Positions 1 through 6,572 are shown, counted from the stretch's first letter. The stretch: 12,455 nt of DNA from an uncultured Muribaculaceae bacterium (GCA_910588065.1 CAJUPZ010000037.1:1-12455), one strand, 5' to 3'. Program-made: numbers and translations. Notes: generated by a model from the sequence alone, not told the origin.

Positions 1-37
1 CAATTCAGAGAGCAAATGTTAACTCTGAATCCCGTTG

Positions 38-45
38 CAAAGGTA
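38..45 (-). promoter_or_regulatory. Possible -7 element of a leftward promoter
   Basis: On the minus strand this reads TACCTTTG, a match to the Bacteroidetes -7 consensus TAnnTTTG. No good TTTG -33 box is visible at the usual distance, so the call is weak. If used, transcription would start near 32 and leave the window to the left, with the 3-30 inverted repeat forming a stem-loop at the very 5' end of the RNA. Confidence 0.35.
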
Positions 46-278
46 AAAGCTATCTGCCTGAGCACCACGCTGTGGTGCGTAATATCCATCCTTAATCACG
101 GGATTCGATGTCATGGGAGCTTCTCGCGACCCGCGCGCTGCGGGTCTGAATATTATAGGGCTGCTTGAACGCGTGGTCTCGCTTCGCTCCACCGACGCGC
201 TATTCTCTTACCACCCGCTAGCCGCGGGTGATGCGCGCCCCCCGCCTTCACCTATCGGCGAACAGTAGGGGAGTGGCG

Positions 279-301
279 GTTGTTTTATGTATATAAACAA
301 C
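279..301 (+). promoter_or_regulatory. Stem-loop just before the start codon of the 312 gene
   Basis: GTTGTTT (279-285) pairs with AAACAAC (295-301) around a 9-base loop, ending 10 bases before the ATG at 312. The leader has no visible Shine-Dalgarno sequence, which is normal for Bacteroidetes. A hairpin here could modulate ribosome access; that is inference from position only. Confidence 0.35.
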
Positions 302-311
302 TATCGCTGTC

Positions 312-773
312 ATGAAAACGAAAAACGCACTCAAGGTTATAGCAGCGGCTCTTATCGGCGCAAGCGCCTGGGGCTGCGATGCAATGTGGGACAGCAGCGT
401 CGATATTCCGCTGGGCTACGGCGGAAGCGTGGGCGTGAATCTGTCAACTCCGGTGTACGGCTCCCCGTGGTACAACGGGTGGAATAGCTGGAACAGCTGG
501 AATAATTGGAACAATTATCCCTGGGGATGGAATTCGGGTCCCATCGTCAGGCCGATTGTCAGACCTATCATCCCTTCCGGTCCTCCCGCACAGAAGCCGG
601 GCGGCAACTGGCGTCCGCCGGTGAACAACAACAATCGTCCGCCGCTGCGTCCGGGCAATGGCTCCGGCAACGGCAACATCAATTTTGTGCCTGGCACTCT
701 GCCTAAGCCACCGGCCTCGGCAAACACTCCCAACACTCCTGTCAAGCCTGTCACACGCCCAGGAAGGCATTGA
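312..773 (+). CDS. Small putative lipoprotein with Trp-Asn repeat and Pro/Asn-rich tail
   Basis: I do not recognise the family. The 153-residue product starts with a basic n-region and a hydrophobic stretch (residues 2-20) ending in AWGC, so Cys22 is a plausible lipidation site even though Trp at -2 is unusual. The same AW-small-Cys pattern occurs in the TamL protein of this window, which supports the reading. Residues 57-68 are a period-3 Trp-Asn-x repeat (Trp57, 60, 63, 66), followed by PIVRPIVRP and a Pro/Asn/Gly-rich low-complexity tail to the end, probably disordered. It is likely attached to an outer or inner membrane and exposed to periplasm or surface. It is the only plus-strand gene in the left 11.9 kb. 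Its stop is 3 bases from the stop of cdd, with no terminator between them. No clear promoter was found upstream; a leader hairpin is present. Real gene likely because of the signal peptide; function unknown. Confidence 0.7.
   Translation: MKTKNALKVIAAALIGASAWGCDAMWDSSVDIPLGYGGSVGVNLSTPVYGSPWYNGWNSWNSWNNWNNYPWGWNSGPIVRPIVRPIIPSGPPAQKPGGNWRPPVNNNNRPPLRPGNGSGNGNINFVPGTLPKPPASANTPNTPVKPVTRPGRH
480..515 (+). repeat. Four 9-bp repeats encoding Trp-Asn-Ser/Asn
   Basis: Four consecutive 9-base units of the form TGG-AAT/AAC-AGC/AAT encode WNS, WNS, WNN, WNN. The units differ by silent or single-base changes, so the repeat is partly diverged rather than freshly duplicated. Confidence 0.75.
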
Positions 774-776
774 GCA

Positions 777-1253
777 TCAAACGATTTCACTGAACGCTAC
801 CGGCAGCAGCGAGCGCACGGAGGGGAGGATGAATATTTCGTCGGCCCCTGCAAGCATCACTTTCACAGGCGCGCCTGCAAGGGTCTCATACTCAAGGAGG
901 CTCTGACGGCAGGCACCACACGGCGCTATCGGGGCGGGAATTTCCGCTCCGGTGGTGTCGCGTGCCGCAATTGCTATGGCGGTGAAGGTTGCGTCCGGAT
1001 ATGTGGAATGGGCGTAGAAGGCGGCTGTGCGCTCGGCGCATAGGCCGCTGGGATAAGCTGCGTTTTCCTGATTGGAGCCGCTGACTATCTCGCCGTTGCT
1101 CAGGCGTATGGCAGCGCCTACGCAAAAGCGGCTGTAGGGCGCATACGAGCGGTGGGTGGCGGCGCGGGCGGCGTCAATGAGCTGACGGTCTGCCTCGCTT
1201 AGCTCGCTGTATGAGGCCACTGATAGCGGGATTGTGATATCGGCGCGTCTCAT
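777..1253 (-). CDS. cdd: Cytidine deaminase
   Basis: Zinc-dependent hydrolytic deamination of cytidine and deoxycytidine to uridine and deoxyuridine, in the cytosolic pyrimidine salvage pathway. The 158-residue length fits the short homotetrameric class. Visible motifs are YAPYSRFCVGAA (residues 38-48), the substrate and zinc motif NQENAAYPSGLCAERTA (61-77) with zinc ligand Cys72 and catalytic Glu74, and PCGACRQ (111-117) with ligands Cys112 and Cys115. The start ATG overlaps the stop of the upstream dipeptidase gene by one base (TAATG), so translation is probably coupled and cdd is the last gene of the rluB-asnS-marC-dipeptidase run. The C-terminal part lacks anything unusual. Its end faces the end of the 312 gene at a distance of 3 bases. 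Confidence 0.96.
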   Translation of the reverse strand: MRRADITIPLSVASYSELSEADRQLIDAARAATHRSYAPYSRFCVGAAIRLSNGEIVSGSNQENAAYPSGLCAERTAAFYAHSTYPDATFTAIAIAARDTTGAEIPAPIAPCGACRQSLLEYETLAGAPVKVMLAGADEIFILPSVRSLLPVAFSEIV

Positions 1254-2887
1254 TATTTGATAATCAGCGATTTGAGACGTTCTCCGCCATCGGGGTCGGT
1301 GGCTATCGAACGGTAGTAGCGTTTGTCATAACCGGGGAATTCGGGGTATACGGGCATACCGTCTTCGGTGCGTTCAAACTCTCCGTTTTTCTCGCGCTTC
1401 ACATTGCCGTCAAGGTATTTCACAAGCAGATAGTCGCCGAGGGCTTTATAGCGTTTGGTATAGTCGGCGGTGCGGCTTGCAGTGTAGTTGTCGAGGGTAG
1501 ATGACGCCTCGGCAGGTGACAGGGCGGCCACAGATTTGATGAGTCCGGGCATATCGGCCTCATAGCTGTCTTCAAGGGCTGTCTGTACCTTGCGGATGTC
1601 CGGAATCATCTGTGAGTATCGGTGGTAGGCCTGGTTTGCAACATAGTTGTTTACCCAGAAGGCGCTCTCCCACGACAGGTTGTAGAGGTCGCCGTTGCCA
1701 ACCGCAAATTCGTGGGGCACAGAGGTGTTGCCGTTGAACACCGGCACATACACGCAGGTGTTGGCATCGTCAACGCCAAACCACAGGGTGCCCCGCATTG
1801 CCTGCGGGCGGTCGGCGTTCATCTGGCTCACAAAAGAGAATCCGGTCTGCTGTGTGGCTATGGCGCGCTCATGGGTATACTCCACAGAATCGACCTCGTA
1901 GGTGAGGGGACGCCAGCGGTAGGGCACCTTATAGGGGCCGGCTCCGACATCCATTGTCATGTCAAGGGGAGTGTCTTCGAAGTGGTCGCGCATCATGGCC
2001 TGCATATCGCGCACACCTACCGGCTGCGAGGGCTTTACCCAAAGGGGCAGAGGCTCGCCTGAGCCTTTGAGCACCCAGTCGAGATATGGCTCGGCGCCAT
2101 GCGAATGCTTGTTGTAAAACGCCCACACCCTGCCGTCACATCCGCGCAGCGCGCCGCCGTCGGTAACAGCGTATGCCTTGGAGAAACTGAAATCGCGGTC
2201 CTTACCGTTGAAGTAGCCTTTCGAGCGGGCGAATGAGATAACGTCGGGTGAGTAGAGTGTTTCGGGGTCGTTGAGGGGGAATGTGTGTATGCGCGAGTGG
2301 TTTGCGTGACCGCTGATGCAGTCGTCGGGCACTCTGCGTGCCACCCACACGGCGCCTTTGTCATCCTTGCCCTTGCCTATGAGTTCCATAATCCAAGCCT
2401 CGTCGGCATCGGCAATCGAGAAGCTCTCGCCGCTGCTGGCGTAGCCGTACTTGTCCACAAGGTCGGTCATCACTTTGATAGCCTCGCGTGCGGTGCGTGC
2501 CCTCTGGAGGGTGATGTATATCAGCGAGCCGTAGTCAATCATGCCGCTGCCTGCCAGCTCGTCGCGTCCGCCCCATGTGCTTTCGGCTATAGTGAGGCCA
2601 TGCTCATTCATGTTGCCGAGGGTGCGGTAGGTGTGTGCCACTTCGGGTATCTCGCCGAGGCGCTTGCCGGTGTCCCATTCCGTGACTGTGCGCATGCTTC
2701 CGGGAGCATGGTCGGCTGCCGGCTGATGGTACAGCTCGCCGTAGAGGGTGTGTGAGTCGGCGGCGTATGTAATGATGACGCTGCCGTCGGCAGTTGCCTT
2801 TTTGCCGGCTATGAGGCTTGTGCAGGCGAGCGCTGCGGCGGGGGCTGCGGCTATGATTGCCGCGAGGGTTATCTGTTTGAGATTCAT
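1253..2887 (-). CDS. Exported C69-family dipeptidase (PepD-like)
   Basis: Peptidase family C69, an N-terminal-nucleophile hydrolase related to Lactobacillus PepD, which cleaves dipeptides. The 544-residue precursor has a signal peptide with an Ala-rich core ending at ALA-Cys22. The mature chain would begin CTSLIAGKKATADGS, with Cys22 as the nucleophile released by processing, as expected for this family. Further family-like stretches include NMNEHGLTIAESTWGG and the W-rich segment around DGRVWAFYNKHSHG. Residues at the C-terminus show no extra domain. Because Cys follows a signal sequence, lipidation at Cys22 is a formal alternative, but the conserved CTS...DGS nucleophile context argues for the peptidase reading. 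It probably acts in the periplasm, trimming peptides for uptake. Gap to upstream marC is 82 bases and contains a G-less stretch and a tandem repeat (see those entries); it overlaps cdd by one base. Confidence 0.93.
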   Translation of the reverse strand: MNLKQITLAAIIAAAPAAALACTSLIAGKKATADGSVIITYAADSHTLYGELYHQPAADHAPGSMRTVTEWDTGKRLGEIPEVAHTYRTLGNMNEHGLTIAESTWGGRDELAGSGMIDYGSLIYITLQRARTAREAIKVMTDLVDKYGYASSGESFSIADADEAWIMELIGKGKDDKGAVWVARRVPDDCISGHANHSRIHTFPLNDPETLYSPDVISFARSKGYFNGKDRDFSFSKAYAVTDGGALRGCDGRVWAFYNKHSHGAEPYLDWVLKGSGEPLPLWVKPSQPVGVRDMQAMMRDHFEDTPLDMTMDVGAGPYKVPYRWRPLTYEVDSVEYTHERAIATQQTGFSFVSQMNADRPQAMRGTLWFGVDDANTCVYVPVFNGNTSVPHEFAVGNGDLYNLSWESAFWVNNYVANQAYHRYSQMIPDIRKVQTALEDSYEADMPGLIKSVAALSPAEASSTLDNYTASRTADYTKRYKALGDYLLVKYLDGNVKREKNGEFERTEDGMPVYPEFPGYDKRYYRSIATDPDGGERLKSLIIK

Positions 2888-2891
2888 GTGG

Positions 2892-2931
2892 GGAGATGCT
2901 ATATATAATATGGAGATGCTATATATAAATA
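2892..2931. repeat. 20-bp tandem duplication upstream of the dipeptidase gene
   Basis: The 17-base word GGAGATGCTATATATAA occurs at 2892-2908 and again at 2912-2928, a period of 20 bases with near-identity. It lies 5-44 bases before the dipeptidase start on the minus strand, in its leader or promoter. On the transcript each unit reads TTATATATAGCATCTCC. Confidence 0.85.
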
Positions 2932-2973
2932 AGGTGTGGGAGGGAGAGAGGAGAGAGGGTGGAAGGGTGTTAT
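2920..2973 (-). promoter_or_regulatory. G-less, C-rich transcript stretch; candidate Rho-utilisation site
   Basis: The plus strand has no C from 2920 to 2973, so the minus-strand transcript has 54 bases without G. In the block 2931-2970, 24 of 40 transcript bases are C. A long C-rich, G-poor, unstructured RNA just after the marC stop codon is what Rho loading sites look like. It may lower expression of the dipeptidase and cdd relative to marC. The composition is seen; the Rho role is inferred. Confidence 0.45.
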
Positions 2974-3617
2974 CTTGCGGCTTCGATTATGGACACCACT
3001 ATGGGTTTGAGGCCGCTGAAAAAGCATTCAACGGCAATTACCATGAGTATCAGGCCCATGAGCCTCATCATCACATTGTTGCCGGTTTCGCCGATCACCT
3101 TCACCAGCCGGGTGGATGCCCGCAGAATGAAGTAGGTGATGGTGTAGATAGCGCCGATGCTGCATATCAGTATTATTTTCATGGGCCATGTTGAGGCTTC
3201 GTCCATGAGCATGATGCCGTTTGCAATCGCGCCGGGACCGCACAGCAACGGTATTGCCAGCGGGGTGATGGAGATATCCTCGGCGTAGGTTTTTATCTCT
3301 TCGTCGCGCAGCTTGGTGTGGGTGAATTTTGCCTGAAGCATATCATAGCCTATCTTGAGGATGATTATGCCGGCGGCGATACGGAAGCCGTTTGTCGATA
3401 TGCCGAAGAATTTGAAGAGTATCTGCCCGGCGAGGGTGAACATAACCAGGGTTATGAACGACAGGATTGTTGCGCGGCGCACAATTCTCGCCCTTTCGCC
3501 CTCGGCCATGCCGGATGTCATGGTGAGAAACACCGGCATGGTGCCAAGGGGGTTTGTAAGGGTGAAAAATGAGGTGAGGCAGATGAATGCGAACGGAAGG
3601 AGGCTGGTGTCCAACAT
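2970..3617 (-). CDS. MarC-family integral membrane protein
   Basis: A 215-residue hydrophobic protein of the MarC/UPF0056 family (TIGR00427-like). About six membrane segments can be placed, near residues 5-32, 50-72, 78-95, 118-137, 147-168 and 183-205. Family signatures seen are TNPLGTMPVF (21-30) in the first segment, ITPLAIPLLCGPGAI (117-131) in the fourth and RLMGLILMVIA (185-195) in the last. The two P-rich half motifs suggest the inverted repeat fold of the family. The function is not established: despite the name, E. coli MarC was shown not to be needed for multiple antibiotic resistance, and a role in amino-acid or metabolite export has been proposed for relatives. It starts 12 bases after the asnS stop, so it is cotranscribed with asnS. 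Confidence 0.9.
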   Translation of the reverse strand: MLDTSLLPFAFICLTSFFTLTNPLGTMPVFLTMTSGMAEGERARIVRRATILSFITLVMFTLAGQILFKFFGISTNGFRIAAGIIILKIGYDMLQAKFTHTKLRDEEIKTYAEDISITPLAIPLLCGPGAIANGIMLMDEASTWPMKIILICSIGAIYTITYFILRASTRLVKVIGETGNNVMMRLMGLILMVIAVECFFSGLKPIVVSIIEAAR

Positions 3618-3629
3618 CAGTTTCGGTTG

Positions 3630-5018
3630 TTAGAACTCCGCGTTCTTGGGTGTGCGGGGGAAAGGTATGACATCGCGTATGTTGGTCATGCCTGTCACAA
3701 ACAGCACAAGACGCTCGAATCCGAGGCCGAATCCGCTGTGGGGCACTGTGCCGAAGCGGCGGGTGTCGAGATACCACCACATATCCTTCATCGGTATGTT
3801 CATCTGGTTGATGCGTTCAAGAAGCTTGTCGTAGTCGGCCTCGCGCTCGCTGCCGCCGATGATTTCGCCGATTTTCGGGAAGAGCACATCCATTGCGCGC
3901 ACGGTTTTGCCGTCGTCGTTGAGCTTCATGTAGAAGGCCTTGATATCCTTGGGATAGTCGGTCATGATGACAGGGCGCTTGAAGTGCTCCTCAACAAGGT
4001 AGCGCTCATGCTCGCTCTGCAGGTCGGCACCCCAGTAGACGGGAAACTCGAATTTCTTGCCGCTCTCCTCGAGAATCTTTACGCCCTCGGTGTATGTGAG
4101 GCGCACGAAGTCGTCGGCAAGCACTCCTTCGAGGCGCGCTATGAGCTCGGGGTCGTACATCTGCTGCAGGAATTCTATGTCGTCGCGGCAGGTGTCAAGG
4201 GCGTAGCGCACGCAGTATTTGATGAATTCCTCGGCGAGCTCCATGTTCTCCTCTATCTCATAGAATGCCATTTCGGGCTCAATCATCCAGAACTCGGAGA
4301 GGTGGCGCGGAGTGTTGGAGTTTTCGGCGCGGAAGGTAGGGCCGAAAGTGTATATCGCGCCGAGCGCTGTGGCGCCGAGCTCTCCCTCGAGCTGTCCGCT
4401 GACGGTGAGCGCTGTGGGCTTGCCGAAGAAGTCGGCGGAGTAGTCAACGGCTCCATCCTCAGTGCGGGGCGGATTGGCGATGTCGAGTGTTGTCACCTGA
4501 AACATTGCGCCGGCACCCTCGCAGTCGCTGGCGGTGATGAGGGGGGTGTTGAGGTAGAAGAATCCTTTTTCGTGGAAAAATTTGTGAACTGCGAATGCGA
4601 GCGCGCTGCGCACCCTCAGCACAGCGCCAAAGGTGTTTGTGCGCGGGCGCAGGTGGGCTATTTCGCGCAGAAATTCGAGGGTGTGTCCTTTTTTCTGCAG
4701 GGGATATGTGTCGGGGTCGCTTGCGCCGAGCAGCTCAAAGCTGTCGGCCTGTATTTCGGTGCTCTGGCCTTTGCCCATCGATTCAACGAGCTTGCCGGTG
4801 ACCTTGATGCTTGATCCTGTTGTCACAGCCTTGAGCTGGTCGTCGGAGAACCGCGCCATGTCGAAGACCACCTGAAGATTGCGCACGGTCGAGCCATCGT
4901 TGAGAGCAACGAATTGCACATGCTTGTTGCCGCGGCGGGTGCGCACCCATCCAGCTGCGGTCACCTCCTGCCCGATGTGGGCAGGGGTGAGCAGTTCGGT
5001 TATTTTGGTTCGTTTCAT
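3630..5018 (-). CDS. asnS: Asparaginyl-tRNA synthetase
   Basis: Class IIb aminoacyl-tRNA synthetase charging tRNA-Asn with asparagine in the cytosol. The 462-residue length is normal. An N-terminal OB-fold anticodon-binding domain spans about residues 17-100 (AAGWVRTRRGNKHVQF). The class II motif 2 region is at 225-248 (FGPTFRAENSNTPRHL, with Arg230 and Glu232), and motif 3 is at 429-437 (GFGLGFERL). The IIGGSERE stretch (387-392) and the end IPFPRTP are typical of AsnS and differ from AspS, which normally carries a GAD insertion that is absent here. Direct charging means this organism need not depend on the transamidation route for Asn-tRNA. It lies 33 bases downstream of the pseudouridine synthase gene and 12 bases before marC, in one transcription unit. 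Confidence 0.97.
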   Translation of the reverse strand: MKRTKITELLTPAHIGQEVTAAGWVRTRRGNKHVQFVALNDGSTVRNLQVVFDMARFSDDQLKAVTTGSSIKVTGKLVESMGKGQSTEIQADSFELLGASDPDTYPLQKKGHTLEFLREIAHLRPRTNTFGAVLRVRSALAFAVHKFFHEKGFFYLNTPLITASDCEGAGAMFQVTTLDIANPPRTEDGAVDYSADFFGKPTALTVSGQLEGELGATALGAIYTFGPTFRAENSNTPRHLSEFWMIEPEMAFYEIEENMELAEEFIKYCVRYALDTCRDDIEFLQQMYDPELIARLEGVLADDFVRLTYTEGVKILEESGKKFEFPVYWGADLQSEHERYLVEEHFKRPVIMTDYPKDIKAFYMKLNDDGKTVRAMDVLFPKIGEIIGGSEREADYDKLLERINQMNIPMKDMWWYLDTRRFGTVPHSGFGLGFERLVLFVTGMTNIRDVIPFPRTPKNAEF

Positions 5019-5051
5019 TGTTCTATTACTTTTTCCGGAGATTGCGGGTTG

Positions 5052-6572
5052 TTATTCAAAGGAGCCCATTTTGAGGAAGTTGACCTCCTCCTGGGTGAGG
5101 TAGCGCCAGCGTCCGCGGGGCAGGTTTTTCTTGGTGAGGCCGGCGAAGTACACACGGTCGAGCTTGGTGACATGGTAGCCGAGGCTCTCGAAGATGCGGC
5201 GCACAATGCGGTTGCGGCCCGAGTGAATCTCGATGCCGGCCTGATTGCGGTCGGTGTCGGTGGCATAGCTGATGGCGTCAGCGTGGATGGGGCCGTCGTC
5301 AAGCTCAATGCCGTCGGCAATGCGCTGCATGTCATCCTCGGTGATATCCTTGTCGGTCCACACATGGTAGATTTTTTTCTTCACATATTTGGGGTGTGTG
5401 AGCTTGGAGGCGAGGTCGCCGTCGTTTGTCAGCAGCAGCACACCGGTAGTGTTGCGGTCAAGACGTCCCACAGGGTATATGCGCTCGTTGCAGGCACCTT
5501 TGACAAGGTCCATCACAGTGAGGCGGCCGTTGGGGTCGTCGCTTGTGGTGACACAGTCTTTGGGCTTGTTGAGCAGAATGTAGCACTTGTTTTCGAGGGT
5601 CACAACCTTTTCGTCATACTCAACAGTGTCGTTGTGTGATATCTTGGTGCCGAGCTCGGTGACAACATTGCCGTTCACTTTCACCAGACCCTGCTGGATG
5701 AATTCGTCGGCCTCGCGGCGTGAGCATATGCCGGCGTTTGCCATGAATTTGTTCAGACGGATCTGTTCGTTGGGATCGGGTATAGGCATTTCATATTCCA
5801 CTCTCTTGGGACGGGGAGTGAAGCTCTTGCCTCCGTGGGGCATGCCGAACTGGTTGTGGCGCATCTGCGGACGGCGGTTGCCACCCTGCTGGTTGTTGTA
5901 ACCTCCCTGACGGTTGTTATTGTTGTAGCCACCTTGACGGTTGTTGTTGTATCCGCCGTTCTGACGGTTGTTATAGCCACCCTGCTGGTTGTTGCGGGGA
6001 GCGAATCCGCCCTGACGGTTGTTGTTGTAGCCACCCTGCTGGTTGTTGCGGGGAGCGAATCCGCCCTGACGGTTGTTGCTGTAGCCACCCTGCTGATTGT
6101 TGCGGGGGGTGTAACCACCCTGACGGTTGTTGTTGTAGCCGCCCTGCTGGTTGTTGCGGGGGGTGTAACCTCCCTGGCGGTTATTGTTGTAGCCACCCTG
6201 GCGGTTGTTATATCCACCCTGATGGTTGTTGTAGCCGTTGTTGTAGCGCGGTGTGTAGCCTGTGTGGGGTGTCGATTCCGATGCTCCGTTCTCTGCATCC
6301 CCCTCGGCTGCCTCGGGTCGCTGGTAATTGGCTCTGGGAGTGTAGCCCTGGCGGGGAGTGTAGCCGTTGTTGTTATAGCGGTTGTTGTATCCACCCTGAC
6401 GGTTGTTGTATCCACCTTGTCTGGGAGTATATCCCTCGTGTTTGTACTCGGAGGAGTCTGATCCTCCGGCATGGTTTTCCGCAGCATTGCTTGCGGCGGG
6501 TTCAAAGCTGTCGGCGCTGCTTCTGAGCTCTCCGATGCGCGGGCGCTTGCTCTTCTTTTCGTTACTGTCCAT
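5052..6572 (-). CDS. rluB: RluB-type pseudouridine synthase with long low-complexity N-terminal tail
   Basis: The C-terminal part (about residues 268-506) is a complete RsuA/RluB-family enzyme that isomerises specific uridines in rRNA: an S4 RNA-binding domain (270-317, LNKFMANAGICSRREADEFI) and a catalytic domain with GRLDRNTTG (369-377, catalytic Asp372), LLTNDGDLA and the RNRIVRRIFE motif (453-462). The B-subgroup symbol is by overall resemblance; RluE or RsuA specificity is possible. Unusual is the N-terminal tail: residues 1-43 are charged, and 44-234 are Gly/Tyr/Asn/Gln/Arg-rich, with tandem 18-residue units at 126-197. It is probably disordered and RNA-binding, reminiscent of RGG or prion-like tails. 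Met239 could start a core-only form of normal size, but the ATG at 6572 follows a clear promoter and the tail frame is fully open. asnS follows 33 bases downstream. Confidence 0.93.
   Translation of the reverse strand: MDSNEKKSKRPRIGELRSSADSFEPAASNAAENHAGGSDSSEYKHEGYTPRQGGYNNRQGGYNNRYNNNGYTPRQGYTPRANYQRPEAAEGDAENGASESTPHTGYTPRYNNGYNNHQGGYNNRQGGYNNNRQGGYTPRNNQQGGYNNNRQGGYTPRNNQQGGYSNNRQGGFAPRNNQQGGYNNNRQGGFAPRNNQQGGYNNRQNGGYNNNRQGGYNNNNRQGGYNNQQGGNRRPQMRHNQFGMPHGGKSFTPRPKRVEYEMPIPDPNEQIRLNKFMANAGICSRREADEFIQQGLVKVNGNVVTELGTKISHNDTVEYDEKVVTLENKCYILLNKPKDCVTTSDDPNGRLTVMDLVKGACNERIYPVGRLDRNTTGVLLLTNDGDLASKLTHPKYVKKKIYHVWTDKDITEDDMQRIADGIELDDGPIHADAISYATDTDRNQAGIEIHSGRNRIVRRIFESLGYHVTKLDRVYFAGLTKKNLPRGRWRYLTQEEVNFLKMGSFE
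5982..6197 (-). repeat. Four 54-bp tandem units in the pseudouridine synthase tail
   Basis: Four back-to-back in-frame units of 54 bases encode GGYNNNRQGGYTPRNNQQ twice, then GGYSNNRQGGFAPRNNQQ and GGYNNNRQGGFAPRNNQQ. They sit within a longer run of shorter GGYNN(N)RQ units, from about 5880 to 6420. High identity between units at the DNA level makes unit gain or loss by recombination or slippage likely, always preserving the frame. Confidence 0.9.

Larger units (their letters stand above)
1..311. other. Non-coding stretch with a cluster of short hairpins
   Basis: I see no credible gene here. An AT-rich inverted repeat lies at 3-10/23-30 (ATTCAGAG/CTCTGAAT). Four GC-rich hairpins then follow in about 170 bases: 62-68/72-78 (GCACCAC/GTGGTGC), 128-134/140-146 (GACCCGC/GCGGGTC), 170-176/189-199 (CGCGTGG with CCA, a 4-base bulge, then CGCG) and 212-218/224-230 (CACCCGC/GCGGGTG). 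A weaker imperfect one is at 247-262. The arms differ in sequence while stem length (7 bp) and small loops (3-5 bases in three of the four) recur, and two of them are followed by an AATAT word. This could be a structured RNA, a REP-like palindromic repeat island, or an attenuating leader for the gene at 312. The hairpins are visible; the role is not known. Confidence 0.6.

Noticed and set aside
1..311. A tRNA gene in the hairpin-rich left end
   Set aside because: No cloverleaf, T-loop GTTCRA-type motif or acceptor pairing could be found.
3627..4814. A 395-codon open frame on the plus strand opposite asnS
   Set aside because: It lies wholly antisense to a well-supported synthetase; its Val/Ala/Glu/His/Gly composition is the mirror of G+C-rich codon use, and it shows no domain pattern.
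4914..5639. A 241-codon plus-strand open frame across the asnS-rluB junction
   Set aside because: Antisense to two confident genes, no recognisable motif, and composition explained by codon bias on the other strand.
5835..6461. A 208-codon Val-rich plus-strand frame that looks like a membrane protein
   Set aside because: The VVVATLLVVAG pattern is simply the complement of the GGYNNNRQ repeats of the pseudouridine synthase tail.
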